Shown: positions 54,322-63,201, numbered from the stretch's first letter. The stretch: DNA of 64,000 nt from Chryseobacterium sp. KACC 21268 (GCA_028736075.1 CP117875.1:3906001-3970000); one strand, 5' to 3'. Program-made: numbers and translations. Notes: generated from the letters alone by a model not told the origin.

Positions 54322-55215
54322 TTATTCTTTTTTAAAATAGATCTGCAATAGAAAAGCAATGACCCAAAGTATAATGGTCAGCTGAATATATCGGTCCTTA
54401 TAAACTATCTTGGTTGGTGATTCGGTCTTGTTGTAAACCAATGTCTGCTGCAAATATCTGAGGAACGCGAAGACAACGAAAATCACGGTGTAGAAAACCC
54501 TGGGGTGAAATCTGTTCTGAACCTCTGGTGATAAAGTAAACATCAAATAACAAATAATTGCTAACGTACAACTGATGGATAGTGCAATGTCTGCAAACTG
54601 AACATTGTAACCATCGAGTGCTTTTCTTGTTTTTCCGGAAATTTGAGCGTTGATTAATTCGCCTCTTCTTTTACCTATTGCTAGTACCAATGCCAAAACG
54701 AATGTCAGTAAAATAGCCCAATTAGTAACGATAATACCTGTCACGTAACCACCTGCCAAAACTCTTAAAACAAATCCGACTGCAATGATGCAAATATCAA
54801 CAATTGCCACTTGCTTTAGTTTGAAAGTGTAGAAAAGATTCATCACAAAGTAGAAGCCGATGATAACGCCGAATTTCCAAAAATTGGTTTGAAAAATGTA
54901 ATTTCCTGCGAAAATAGAAGCCACTGACAAGATGACCAAGAACGCAAATAAAACCTCCGCACTTCTCTTGGAAACCGCGCCGCTGGCCAAAGGTCTGTTC
55001 TTTTTTTCCGGATGTCTTTTATCTGACTCTATATCAAAATAATCATTGATAATATAAATCGAACTCGCTGTGAATGAAAACACTAAAAACGCAAAAATAC
55101 TTTCGTAAAATAAATGAGAATTTGTAATATTTCCTGAGAAAAATAAGGGCGCAAAAACAAATAAGTTTTTAACCCATTGTTCTACCCGTATTAATTTTAA
55201 ATAGTTTTTCATCAA
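54322..55215 (-). CDS. UbiA-family prenyltransferase, decaprenyl-phosphate phosphoribosyltransferase type
   Basis: 297 residues, about eight or nine membrane helices. The first acidic motif is NDYFDIESDKRHPEKKNRP, matching the NDxxDxxxDxxHPxKxxRP form of decaprenyl-phosphate phosphoribosyltransferase rather than ubiquinone or haem prenyltransferases. The second loop contains LALVLAIGKRRGELINA. The enzyme joins phosphoribosyl pyrophosphate to polyprenyl phosphate, giving polyprenyl-phospho-ribose 5-phosphate. Downstream on the same strand follow DprE1-like, DprE2-like and HAD genes, the other steps to polyprenyl-phospho-arabinofuranose. ATG occurs twice in a row at the start. No TAnnTTTG box was identified upstream. 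Confidence 0.9.
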   Translation of the reverse strand: MMKNYLKLIRVEQWVKNLFVFAPLFFSGNITNSHLFYESIFAFLVFSFTASSIYIINDYFDIESDKRHPEKKNRPLASGAVSKRSAEVLFAFLVILSVASIFAGNYIFQTNFWKFGVIIGFYFVMNLFYTFKLKQVAIVDICIIAVGFVLRVLAGGYVTGIIVTNWAILLTFVLALVLAIGKRRGELINAQISGKTRKALDGYNVQFADIALSISCTLAIICYLMFTLSPEVQNRFHPRVFYTVIFVVFAFLRYLQQTLVYNKTESPTKIVYKDRYIQLTIILWVIAFLLQIYFKKE

Positions 55216-55253
55216 ATGTTCAATAATGTTACAAAAGTAGCATTAAAATAAAA

Positions 55254-55272
55254 AAACCGCAAATTGCGGTTT
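55254..55272 (-). terminator. Intrinsic terminator of the OmpA-like/lipocalin unit
   Basis: Nine-base-pair stem AAACCGCAA/TTGCGGTTT followed by T residues on the minus strand. Confidence 0.85.
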
Positions 55273-55298
55273 GTTATTTATTTGAAAATGAATGATTA

Positions 55299-55994
55299 TT
55301 AATTTGAACCAGCATTTGCTGCATCATTGATCATTTTTTCATTCGCAGTGATTGCAAATTCTACACGTCTGTTTTGTGCTCTACCAGCATCCGTATCGTT
55401 AGAAGCTATTGGGCTTGATTTCCCTAGACCTTCTGTGAATAATCTAGAAGATGAAATACCTTGAGCCGTAAAATAGTTTTTCACAGCGGCCGCTCTCTGT
55501 CCAGATATTCTCAAGTTCACCGCATCTGTACCAACACTGTCGGTATGTCCATAGATGTTAATGTTTGTATCAGGATTATTTCTAAGAACTGTTACCAATT
55601 TATCTAAGTTCGTTTTTGCAAGTGAAGTCAGGTTTGATGAGTTGAAGTCGAAGTTAACTGTATTCTCGTGAAGCGTTACTTTAATGCCTTCTCCTACTCT
55701 TTCTACCTCAGCACCTGGTAAAACATCTTTGATCTCTTTGGCTTGTTTGTCCATTTTGTTACCGATAACACCACCAGCAACACCACCTACAACACCACCA
55801 AGAACCGCACCCAAAGGCGCATTTCCACCTTTTCCAAGATTGTTTCCTAAGATTCCTCCCAGTACTGCACCAGCAGCTGTACCAATTGCAGCACCTTTTT
55901 GTGTATTATTGGCATTTTGCACAGCTTCACAACTTGTGATCAGTAAAGACCCAGAGATCATAAAGGCTGCAATATTTAATTTCGTAAATTTCAT
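55299..55994 (-). CDS. OmpA-family lipoprotein with glycine-zipper segment
   Basis: 231 residues. The signal peptide has a lipobox (LLITSCEA), so the mature protein starts at a lipidated cysteine. Residues 33-85 are a glycine zipper (GAAIGTAAGAVLGGILGNNL, GAVLGGVVGGVAGGVIGNKM), able to pack in or on membranes. The C-terminal OmpA domain (about 105-220) has NVNFDFNSSNL-type strand, the peptidoglycan-binding YGHTDSVGTDAVNLRISGQR and AQNRRVEFAI. It probably sits in the outer membrane and holds it to peptidoglycan. The lipocalin-like gene ends 17 bases upstream, so they form a two-gene unit. Confidence 0.93.
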   Translation of the reverse strand: MKFTKLNIAAFMISGSLLITSCEAVQNANNTQKGAAIGTAAGAVLGGILGNNLGKGGNAPLGAVLGGVVGGVAGGVIGNKMDKQAKEIKDVLPGAEVERVGEGIKVTLHENTVNFDFNSSNLTSLAKTNLDKLVTVLRNNPDTNINIYGHTDSVGTDAVNLRISGQRAAAVKNYFTAQGISSSRLFTEGLGKSSPIASNDTDAGRAQNRRVEFAITANEKMINDAANAGSN

Positions 55995-56011
55995 TTTAAT
56001 TTATTTTAAGG

Positions 56012-56503
56012 TTATTTAGTTCTGATAAAGTTATATCTGATATCCATTGGTTTTCCATCTGCATTCACAGACTGTATCAGAGTAAACGTATTGGCTGTCG
56101 GGTTTTCCAACATCAATTTATAACCAGAACCAACTTTTTTAGCTTTTTCGCCTTCTCCAATTTTTTTAATGGAAACAACTCCAGTTTTATCTACACTGAA
56201 GGTAATATTCTGAGTTCTATCCGGACAAGCTGAGCTTCCGTGTATTGTGTATGTTCCAGTATAGTTGTTAGGAATGAAAGTCCAAGAACTTCCAACGAAA
56301 CAACCGATGCTTACACCTTCGTCAAAAGGCTTCACACTGAATTCTTTATTGTAATCTACATTCGAAATATCCCACTGACCTTTAAGTTTCATAACTTCGG
56401 AACGTACAGTTTGAGCTTCACCGGCACTTACGCCAGTTTTACTTGCACAAGAAGTAGCCAACAAACCTGCGGATACCATTCCTAAAAATAATAATTGTTT
56501 CAT
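56012..56503 (-). CDS. Lipocalin-like lipoprotein
   Basis: 163 residues. The lipobox is LLATSCAS, so it is a lipoprotein. The mature part opens with LKGQWDISNVDYNKEFSVKP, a lipocalin-type start (GxW), and continues as beta strands with two cysteines (IGCFVGSSWTFI, SSACPDRTQNITF) that may form a disulfide. It ends GKPMDIRYNFIRTK. Together with the OmpA-like gene downstream it forms an operon. Ligand unknown. It shares its build with lipocalin-like proteins common in Bacteroidota, often found beside OmpA genes. Confidence 0.85.
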   Translation of the reverse strand: MKQLLFLGMVSAGLLATSCASKTGVSAGEAQTVRSEVMKLKGQWDISNVDYNKEFSVKPFDEGVSIGCFVGSSWTFIPNNYTGTYTIHGSSACPDRTQNITFSVDKTGVVSIKKIGEGEKAKKVGSGYKLMLENPTANTFTLIQSVNADGKPMDIRYNFIRTK

Positions 56504-56552
56504 AGTTTTAAAATTAATACTAAGTTATCATAAAAAATTATGCCAAAGAACG

Positions 56553-56593
56553 AAAACCAAAAAATCTGAGAAATTCTCAGATTTTTTGGTTTT
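56553..56593 (-). terminator. Intrinsic terminator of the S8 peptidase gene
   Basis: Long, nearly perfect inverted repeat with core ATCTGAGAA/TTCTCAGAT and A/T-rich flanks, 17 bases after the stop at 56611. Confidence 0.88.
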
Positions 56594-56610
56594 GCGGAAA
56601 AGTGTACTAA

Positions 56611-58299
56611 TTATAGTTTAGACTTGTCAATTGCTTTATTCGTTTTTCCTTTTTTAACAGATTTTTTCACAGCTTTTGATGATGAGTTAGCTCTGTAATA
56701 GTTGGTGTATGCATATTCTGCTGCTTTTGCAACATCTATTACTCCCGCTGATCTCGACAGGTTATCGAAACCGTTGGTTGTATTTGCATTTGAAGTTTTC
56801 ACCAAAGACTCAATGATTTGCTCCGGTTTCAAATTAGGCATATAAGCTAGTAAAATAGCAGCAGAACCAGCCACTACTGGCGATGCCATAGAAGTCCCCT
56901 GAAGATACTCATATTTCCCGTCTGGAACAGTAGAATAGATCTCTGATCCTGGTGCAAAAACATCTACCATTTTTTTATCATAATTAGAGAAACTTGATTT
57001 CAAAGCGTCGGCATCTTTGGTATTAGATCCTACAACAATCATATTATTGATAAAAGGTTTTTCGTCTGACTGAGATTTGAAATTGGTAGGATAATACTGA
57101 TGTTCTGCAATATCTTCATTTTCGTTTCCTGCCGCCTTCACTAGGAGAACACCTTTACTTTCTGCATATTTGAATGCATCCCAAACCACATTTTTACCTG
57201 GAGAAACTGGTTTTCCAAAACTCATATTAAGGATTTTCGCACCATTATCTACAGCGTAACGAACAGCATTTGCTACATCTTTATCTCTCTCATCTCCGTC
57301 TGGAACGGCTCTTACAGTCATTATTTTTGCAACTCTGGAAGCTACACCATATTGGTTTTCAGATCCGTTGACCAATCCTGCAATGATCCCGGCAACGTGC
57401 GTTCCGTGTTTTGCATCCGGACCTTCGTAATGATTGTTACCATAACTTTTTTCAGAATAATCGTCATAGTTGTCTCCAACGATTTCTTTTCTCGGATCAA
57501 AATCCAGGTTGAAGCCTTTTTCTGCTTGCGGTGTGAAATAATCCAACGCCTCCTTCATCTGGCTTTTCAAATATGTTTCAACCTCTGTAGCTGGTTTTCC
57601 AGCAATTTGTGGATCGTTTGACATCTGAGCTAAAACCTGCATTGCCATTGCTTCCTGCTGGTTTGCTGGTTTGATTCCCGCCAAAGTTTCTTTGGTCAGA
57701 TTTTTACCATTCAACAATTTTACCATATCTGGAATCGCATTGTTGATCATCGTGTAGAGCTGAAGACTTTGTTTTGCTTCTTCACCTTTTTTAGAGAAGA
57801 TGTCCTTCGCCTTCATGTACATTGCAAAATCCTCCGGAAATTTGCTTTGATTTTCCTTATTTTTTGCAGAGTCATCGCCTTCAAAAAGTGGTTTGTACTT
57901 TTTCACGACTCTGGTAACTTCCATATTATCCACGTCAATATCGCCGTTTTTGCCACCTAGGAAGTTCCATCCGTAGATGTCATCGATGTAGCCGTTTCCG
58001 TCGTCATCTTTTCCGTTGTTGGGGATTTCGTTTGGATTTTTCCACATATTTTTCACCAATCCCGGATGATCTACTTCTACACCGCTATCCAAAACACCTA
58101 CTACCACTGTCTTTGGTTTAAGGCCTTTTGATTCCAAGAATTTATAGGCATTTTCGGTATTCACGCCGTAAACTTTTGTTGTAGCATAATCTTTATGATA
58201 CCAAGTTTTAAGGTCTTTATCTTTTTCCGGAGTAGCTGTCTGAGCTGTCATCATTGCGAAACCGCTATAAAAAGCAGCCGCTATCAATAATTTCTTCAT
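56611..58299 (-). CDS. S8 family serine peptidase with long insertion, no T9SS domain
   Basis: 562 residues. Signal peptide to MMTAQ. The triad is Asp71 (VVVGVLDSGVEVDHPGL), His298 (DAKHGTHVAGIIAGL) and Ser in YLQGTSMASPVVAGSAAIL; the oxyanion Asn is in LLVKAAGNENEDIAE. Asp and His are 227 residues apart, against 32 in subtilisin, because of an insertion of about 190 residues, largely helical and Lys/Glu-rich. A calcium-site-like segment, NGKDDDGNGYIDD, follows the Asp. The C-terminus is a short Lys-rich tail (KKSVKKGKTNKAIDKSKL) and no sorting domain, so it should stay in the periplasm or be exported by another route. The WbqC gene is 18 bases upstream. Confidence 0.92.
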   Translation of the reverse strand: MKKLLIAAAFYSGFAMMTAQTATPEKDKDLKTWYHKDYATTKVYGVNTENAYKFLESKGLKPKTVVVGVLDSGVEVDHPGLVKNMWKNPNEIPNNGKDDDGNGYIDDIYGWNFLGGKNGDIDVDNMEVTRVVKKYKPLFEGDDSAKNKENQSKFPEDFAMYMKAKDIFSKKGEEAKQSLQLYTMINNAIPDMVKLLNGKNLTKETLAGIKPANQQEAMAMQVLAQMSNDPQIAGKPATEVETYLKSQMKEALDYFTPQAEKGFNLDFDPRKEIVGDNYDDYSEKSYGNNHYEGPDAKHGTHVAGIIAGLVNGSENQYGVASRVAKIMTVRAVPDGDERDKDVANAVRYAVDNGAKILNMSFGKPVSPGKNVVWDAFKYAESKGVLLVKAAGNENEDIAEHQYYPTNFKSQSDEKPFINNMIVVGSNTKDADALKSSFSNYDKKMVDVFAPGSEIYSTVPDGKYEYLQGTSMASPVVAGSAAILLAYMPNLKPEQIIESLVKTSNANTTNGFDNLSRSAGVIDVAKAAEYAYTNYYRANSSSKAVKKSVKKGKTNKAIDKSKL

Positions 58300-58317
58300 A
58301 ATGCTTAAATAATATTT

Positions 58318-58935
58318 CTAATTGATTTTGATATTTTTAATATATGTCAGACTTTCTGGTCCGATGTTACAAATCAAATCCAAAATTGACAAATCTTTCA
58401 AGAAACCGTTCTTGGCGGAAAAGCTTTGGTAATATTCCGGGAATTCGTTTTCTGATTCTGCTTTGGCAGAGAATTTTTCTCTGTAATTTGCGGATTCAGG
58501 TGTTTTGAAATATTCTTCTGTCAAAGTGAAATCTTTTTCCGTCTTTAGGATTTCGAGAATCACTTTCAAAGCTTTGAGATTGAATTCTACTAATGATTCC
58601 ACTTTTTCTCCGAAAATCTTTTTCAGTTTATCTTCGTAATATTCGAAATAAGGTGTGCTTTGATAAGCTGTTTTGATGGATTTCCAGTGAAGTTTTTGCC
58701 AATCTTCTACGTAGGAAATCTCGGTGTCTTTGAATTCTCTTTTTCCGGTATGTTTGATTGGAATTATTAATGGTAATTTTCCATTGGCTCCATAGATCAA
58801 CGCTCGGTTTCTGTACGTTTGTTTTGGAAAATTTTCGAATTGCTCGAATGTGATTTCACTTTCAGGATTCAAAAAAACTGAGAACCACGAAATGGGTGGT
58901 AGATAAAATATGGGTAAAAGAATCTTGTTATTCAT
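58318..58935 (-). CDS. WbqC-like family protein
   Basis: 205 residues, cytoplasmic. The start ILLPIFYLPPISWFS and the segments FPKQTYRNRALIYGANGKLP and LHWKSIKTAYQSTPYFEYYED match the WbqC-like family, found in O-antigen loci of some bacteria and as a conserved gene after lepB in Bacteroidota. No catalytic function is established. It lies downstream of lepB, past a terminator hairpin, and 18 bases upstream of the S8 peptidase, with which it may be cotranscribed. Confidence 0.88.
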   Translation of the reverse strand: MNNKILLPIFYLPPISWFSVFLNPESEITFEQFENFPKQTYRNRALIYGANGKLPLIIPIKHTGKREFKDTEISYVEDWQKLHWKSIKTAYQSTPYFEYYEDKLKKIFGEKVESLVEFNLKALKVILEILKTEKDFTLTEEYFKTPESANYREKFSAKAESENEFPEYYQSFSAKNGFLKDLSILDLICNIGPESLTYIKNIKIN

Positions 58936-58955
58936 ATTTGTTTTAAACTAAAAAA

Positions 58956-58987
58956 ACTTTGTTGAAGCTGGATGGCCTCAACAAAGT
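58956..58987 (-). terminator. Intrinsic terminator downstream of lepB
   Basis: Ten-base-pair stem ACTTTGTTGA/TCAACAAAGT followed by T residues on the minus strand, 20 bases before the WbqC start. Confidence 0.8.
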
Positions 58988-59011
58988 GTTGTATTTTTAT
59001 TTGGACTTCCA

Positions 59012-59106
59012 ATCCACTAGCCCCGATAGGAACGGCATCCTTTTTTTGCTTTGTTCTTAGTTTCTACTGATGACAAATGTGCCAAGCAAAAAAAGATATA
59101 GTGGAT
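59012..59106. repeat. Nested inverted-repeat element in the lepB 3' region
   Basis: Outer arms ATCCACTA (59012-59019) and TAGTGGAT (59099-59106) enclose a perfect twelve-base stem, CTTTTTTTGCTT (59040-59051) with AAGCAAAAAAAG (59084-59095). On the minus strand the flanks read GATTCCCGCTATCC and CTATCGGGGCTAG. I recall similar sequence after genes in other flavobacteria, but cannot name a family. Confidence 0.55.
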
Positions 59107-59125
59107 AGCGGGAATCAGCTCCTAA

Positions 59126-60763
59126 TTATTGATCTTCTTCTTTTTTCTTTCTGAACAGATTGGCAAAGTAATCCCATCCGAAAAACAGAACCAAAATTAG
59201 AACTGCAACCCACCAGTATGAGGTTTTGTTGGCTTCTCCTGTGTTAGTCGCTTTGAACATTCTGTCCCAACGCAATCGCAATCCATCTGCCTGGTAGGAT
59301 GAACTAGCGTCTTTGAACAAACCTTCTACACTCATCCAAGTGAACATTGGGCGTCCTACGATATTTTCTTCCGGCACAACGCCGAAATATCTTGCATCCA
59401 GGGAAGCATCGCGGTTGTCCCCGATCATCATATAGTAGTTTTGTTTGATGGTATATTGGTTGGTCTCCTGACCGTTCACATAGATTTTTCCACCTTTGTT
59501 TTCAAGTTTGTTGTGCTCGTACTCAGAGATGATCCATTTGTACATTGGAAGTGTTTCCTGATCCAATTTCACAACGTCTCCTTTTTTCGGAATTCTAAGT
59601 GGGCCGTACCAGTCTTGGTTCCAAGGTTTGTTGACCGGATAGATGGAATTGGTGGTATCGACGTTTTTTGTGTAAGCTGTTCTGTCCGCATTCAACTTGA
59701 ATCTTATTGCAGCTTCTCCTTGCTTCTCCAGCATTTCATTCATCTCAATAACCTGAGGAAGCGCTTTGATGTCTTTTGCTGTCTGATCTGTCAAGCCTTG
59801 GAAAGCATACTCAAAACCTTCGTTGGTTTGGTTTTCCTGCACTGGAAGGAAACCGTAAGCCTTGTACAATTGAGGAATATCCAGCTGTGAACCAGTCTTT
59901 ACCAAATAGCCGTGCTGTTGATACTCGTCGCCAAGAATTTTTTCAGGTGCATTGTTTATAAATAATCTTCCTGCACGAAATTCAATAACATCGCCCGGCG
60001 TTCCGACACATCTTTTCACGTAAGGATCTTTTCTATCGATTGCCGTGTGAACAGAATCCTGTGGATAGTTGAAAACAACGATGTCATATCTCTCGATTTC
60101 ATCGTAGCCTGGAATTCTTAAGTAAGGTAATTTTACTGCATCCACATAAGACTTCATATCATCTTTCGGATTGCCCTTCTGACCTGAGTCGAATGTTGTG
60201 CCTTGTAAAAATGGTAATGCTACTGGTCTCATTGGCATTCTGTAGCCATAAGCCCATTTGTTTACGAAAAGAAAATCTCCTACAAGAAGTGTTCTTTCCA
60301 TAGATCCAGTAGGAATCCCAAAAGGCTGTGTGATGAATGCATGAATTATCGTCGCAAAGACAATAGCAAAAGTCACAGATCCTAGGAACGTTTCCTTCTT
60401 TTTACCTTCTTCTTCCTCTTCCTCAGTTTCTACTTGTGGATCTTTGCTGTAATTGACAGTTGCCATAAAAATGAATGGTAAAATCACCGTCAGCAATCCA
60501 TTTACAAATCCTCTTTTTCCGAACTTATTCATCAGGAAAATGTGGAAGGCAGACATCATGATCGGACCAACAATTGGAAGATAAGACAGAATAGACCACC
60601 ATTTTGAATGTCCTGTTTCTTTGAGAATAATCAGATAATTATAAAAAGGAACGAAAGAAAGCAATGGATTGTAACCCATTTTTTTGAATAACTTCCAAGT
60701 GGTAAGCCCCATCAATACGCTGATGATGAGAACATAAATTGTATAAGTAATGATGTAATTCAT
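59126..60763 (-). CDS. lepB: Signal peptidase I, long Bacteroidota form
   Basis: 545 residues, much longer than the 324 of E. coli LepB, as usual in Bacteroidota. Three or four membrane helices fill residues 1-105 and one is near 125-145. The catalytic Ser154 is in IPTGSMERTLLVGDFLFV and Lys250 in DPYVKRCVGTPGDVIEF. Box E is in YYMMIGDNRDASLDARYFG. About 170 residues inserted between boxes D and E are not part of the core. A last helix (WWVAVLILVLFFGWDYF) ends near the basic tail. It removes signal peptides from exported proteins, including the T9SS cargo of this window. It lies downstream of dapB. Confidence 0.95.
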   Translation of the reverse strand: MNYIITYTIYVLIISVLMGLTTWKLFKKMGYNPLLSFVPFYNYLIILKETGHSKWWSILSYLPIVGPIMMSAFHIFLMNKFGKRGFVNGLLTVILPFIFMATVNYSKDPQVETEEEEEEGKKKETFLGSVTFAIVFATIIHAFITQPFGIPTGSMERTLLVGDFLFVNKWAYGYRMPMRPVALPFLQGTTFDSGQKGNPKDDMKSYVDAVKLPYLRIPGYDEIERYDIVVFNYPQDSVHTAIDRKDPYVKRCVGTPGDVIEFRAGRLFINNAPEKILGDEYQQHGYLVKTGSQLDIPQLYKAYGFLPVQENQTNEGFEYAFQGLTDQTAKDIKALPQVIEMNEMLEKQGEAAIRFKLNADRTAYTKNVDTTNSIYPVNKPWNQDWYGPLRIPKKGDVVKLDQETLPMYKWIISEYEHNKLENKGGKIYVNGQETNQYTIKQNYYMMIGDNRDASLDARYFGVVPEENIVGRPMFTWMSVEGLFKDASSSYQADGLRLRWDRMFKATNTGEANKTSYWWVAVLILVLFFGWDYFANLFRKKKEEDQ

Positions 60764-60902
60764 ATTTTGGCTTTTGGCAATTGGCTGTTTGCTTTTTTGC
60801 TGATTTTTTATAATTAGTTTTTGATGTGTTGTTTTTGTTACAGAAATAATCAGACGAAATTAATTTTCCCCAATCCTAAAGTGAGAATTAATTTCAAAAA
60901 TA

Positions 60903-61601
60903 TTACAATCCTAAAACATCTTTCATTGTAAATATTCCTTTTTTATCAACAATCCATTCTGCGGCAATCACGGCACCCAATGCGAATCCGTTTCTATTGA
61001 AGGCGGTATGTTTGATTTCGATTTCATCCACTTCGGATCTGTAAAAAACGCTGTGTGTTCCTGGAACCTCATCTTCGCGGATGGCAAAAATCCCCAACTC
61101 CTTTTCTTTGGTCTCGTCCAATTTCCAAGCTTCGAAGTTTGAATTATTGATAATGCCTTCTGCCAGAGAAATCGCTGTTCCACTTGGTGCGTCCAACTTG
61201 TGAATATGATGAATCTCTTCTAACTGAACAGAATATTCATTGAACTTATTCATCATCTTGGCCAAATTCTCATTAAGTGCAAAAAAAAGATTCACGCCTA
61301 GACTGAAATTTGAACCGTATAAAAATGCGGTGTTATTTTCCAGAGCAATCCTTTCGATTTCTGGTTTTTGATCTAGCCAACCAGTTGTTCCGCAGATGAC
61401 AGGAATTTTATTCTCAAGACAAGTTTTGATGTTTTCAAAAGCCACTTCGGGATTGGAAAATTCTATAACAACATCAGGATTGTTTAAGTTTTCGGTAGTT
61501 GGTGTCTCGCGCAATCTTGCAACAACTTCGTGACCACGACTTTGAGAAATCTCATCGATAATCTTTCCCATTTTCCCGTAACCTACCAATGCTATTTTCA
61601 T
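60903..61601 (-). CDS. dapB: 4-hydroxy-tetrahydrodipicolinate reductase
   Basis: 232 residues, NAD(P)H-dependent enzyme of the diaminopimelate/lysine pathway, needed for peptidoglycan. The nucleotide site is IALVGYGKMGKIIDEI. The catalytic and substrate segment is EEIHHIHKLDAPSGTAISLA with the His-His-Lys set. ICGTTGW and GSNFSLGVNLFFAL are further family motifs. It is shorter than E. coli DapB (273), as in other Bacteroidota. Neighbours DUF5683 upstream and lepB downstream are on the same strand, a common order in this phylum. Confidence 0.96.
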   Translation of the reverse strand: MKIALVGYGKMGKIIDEISQSRGHEVVARLRETPTTENLNNPDVVIEFSNPEVAFENIKTCLENKIPVICGTTGWLDQKPEIERIALENNTAFLYGSNFSLGVNLFFALNENLAKMMNKFNEYSVQLEEIHHIHKLDAPSGTAISLAEGIINNSNFEAWKLDETKEKELGIFAIREDEVPGTHSVFYRSEVDEIEIKHTAFNRNGFALGAVIAAEWIVDKKGIFTMKDVLGL

Positions 61602-61680
61602 TTTTCTTTATTATTTGTAATGGAAAATAAAATTCGTTTTCCCAATTCTAAAGGGAGAAATTTTATTTTAAGTATTTTAA

Positions 61681-62310
61681 TTAAAATCTAAAATTAAGGC
61701 TCAATCCTGCTCGTGCATAGGAGTTTGTAAATTGATCATTGATGATGGTTGGCATCACGGCAAGATCCGGATCGTGACGACCTTCGTACAAATGCGCGTC
61801 TACTACCGCGTCTACAATGTTTAGAATATAAATCAAAGCAGAAATTCCTATGGCGTAATCGCGCTGTCTTTTGGATCTGTCCTGTGCGTTACCAAGAACA
61901 TTTTTATCAATTCCGTTGATTCCGGAAAACTCGTGTGGAAGTCCATTAAGTTCAGAAACAAAAGCATTTCTGTAACGTTTGTATTGATTTTCATTCCAAA
62001 GTGCAACTCCAATCCCGGTTCCCACTGCGCCCCAAACAATCGGGATTTTCCAATATTTCTTATTGTAAAACTGTCCCAATCCAGGCAATACAGCGGAGTA
62101 AAGACCAGCTTTCGCGGGACTTAATTTAGTAACTTTTATAGGTGCGTTTTTCTGATCGATGTCTTTCAAAATCTGAGCTTCAGAAGTTGGTTTCGCAGCA
62201 GGAATGCTGTCTTTCGGATGATTTTCCACACGAATCGTATCGTTGGGATTCACCTGCGAAAAAGCAAAACTGAAAGAAAAGAACAAAAAAAGTGTGAGTA
62301 ATTTCTGCAT
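61681..62310 (-). CDS. DUF5683 family membrane protein
   Basis: 209 residues with a signal peptide (to FSFAFSQ), followed by a polar linker and a domain with hydrophobic stretches (AGLYSAVLPGLGQFYNKKYW, IPIVWGAVGTGIGVALW, YAIGISALIYILNIVDAVVD). The pattern PGLGQFYNKKYWK is typical of DUF5683. Its ATG directly follows the parB stop (TAAATG), so translation is coupled. Its conserved place between parB and dapB suggests a cell envelope or chromosome-related role, but no function is known. Confidence 0.88.
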   Translation of the reverse strand: MQKLLTLFLFFSFSFAFSQVNPNDTIRVENHPKDSIPAAKPTSEAQILKDIDQKNAPIKVTKLSPAKAGLYSAVLPGLGQFYNKKYWKIPIVWGAVGTGIGVALWNENQYKRYRNAFVSELNGLPHEFSGINGIDKNVLGNAQDRSKRQRDYAIGISALIYILNIVDAVVDAHLYEGRHDPDLAVMPTIINDQFTNSYARAGLSLNFRF

Positions 62311-63201
62311 TTATCTAATGTGTGCAAGAATGCTTTCCAGCTCTTCTTCATTTTTAAAATCAAGAACAATCTTTCCTTTTTTCCCATTTGCCGAAGTTTT
62401 AATCTCAACATTTACATTCAAGATATCGGACAAACTTTTCTGAGCTTTTTTGAAATGATTTGGAATGATGGATTGCTTCGCAACTTTTTCCGTGTCCTGA
62501 GCGTTTTTCATCAGACCAGCCAATTGCTCGGCTTGTCTGACGTTTAATTGTTCCTTGATGATTCGATCAAACAAGATCTGACGCTTCTCTTCAGAATCCA
62601 ATCCCATAATCGCACGACCGTGACCAGCAGAAATCTGACCACTTCTCACGCCTTTCTGCATATCTGGAGACAACTTCAAAAGACGAACACTATTTGTAAT
62701 CGTACTTCTCTCTTTTCCAACACGTTGACTCAGATTTTCTTGAGTCATCCCAACTTCGTCCAATAATCTTTGATAAGTCAAAGCCACTTCAATCGGATCA
62801 AGATCTTCTCTTTGGATATTTTCCACCAAAGCCATTTCCAACAATTCTTGGTCATTAACCAAACGAATGTAAGCTGGAATCGTTTCCAAACCTGCAATCT
62901 TAGAGGCACGATAACGTCTTTCTCCGGAAATGATTTCGAACTTCGGCCCGTCTTTTCTTAGCGTAATTGGCTGAATAATACCTAAGCTTTTGATAGATTC
63001 GGCAAGGTCATTCAATGCTTTCTCATCAAAGTAAGTTCTTGGTTGATTTGGATTTGGGTAGATATCATCGATGGAAATCTCAACGATGTTTCCAACCAAA
63101 GATTTCGCACCTTCATCCGAAGCGGAGTTGATATTGGACTTGCTTTCGGCATTCAAAATTGCGCCGAGACCGCGACCCATTGCTCTTGTTTTGTCTTTCA
63201 T
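62311..63201 (-). CDS. parB: Chromosome-partitioning protein ParB (Spo0J type)
   Basis: 296 residues. It binds parS sites near the origin and spreads along DNA as a CTP-dependent clamp. The ParB/sulfiredoxin-like N-terminal domain has PNQPRTYFDEKALNDLAESI and the CTP motif GERRYRASKIAGLETIPAYI. The helix-turn-helix follows (MTQENLSQRVGKERSTITNSVRLLKL and SAGHGRAIMGL), and a C-terminal dimerisation domain. The ATG at 63201 is used; MGRGLGAIL, seven residues in, is a possible alternative. ParA lies 80 bases upstream across a simple repeat. No clear parS was found in the window. Confidence 0.95.
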   Translation of the reverse strand: MKDKTRAMGRGLGAILNAESKSNINSASDEGAKSLVGNIVEISIDDIYPNPNQPRTYFDEKALNDLAESIKSLGIIQPITLRKDGPKFEIISGERRYRASKIAGLETIPAYIRLVNDQELLEMALVENIQREDLDPIEVALTYQRLLDEVGMTQENLSQRVGKERSTITNSVRLLKLSPDMQKGVRSGQISAGHGRAIMGLDSEEKRQILFDRIIKEQLNVRQAEQLAGLMKNAQDTEKVAKQSIIPNHFKKAQKSLSDILNVNVEIKTSANGKKGKIVLDFKNEEELESILAHIR

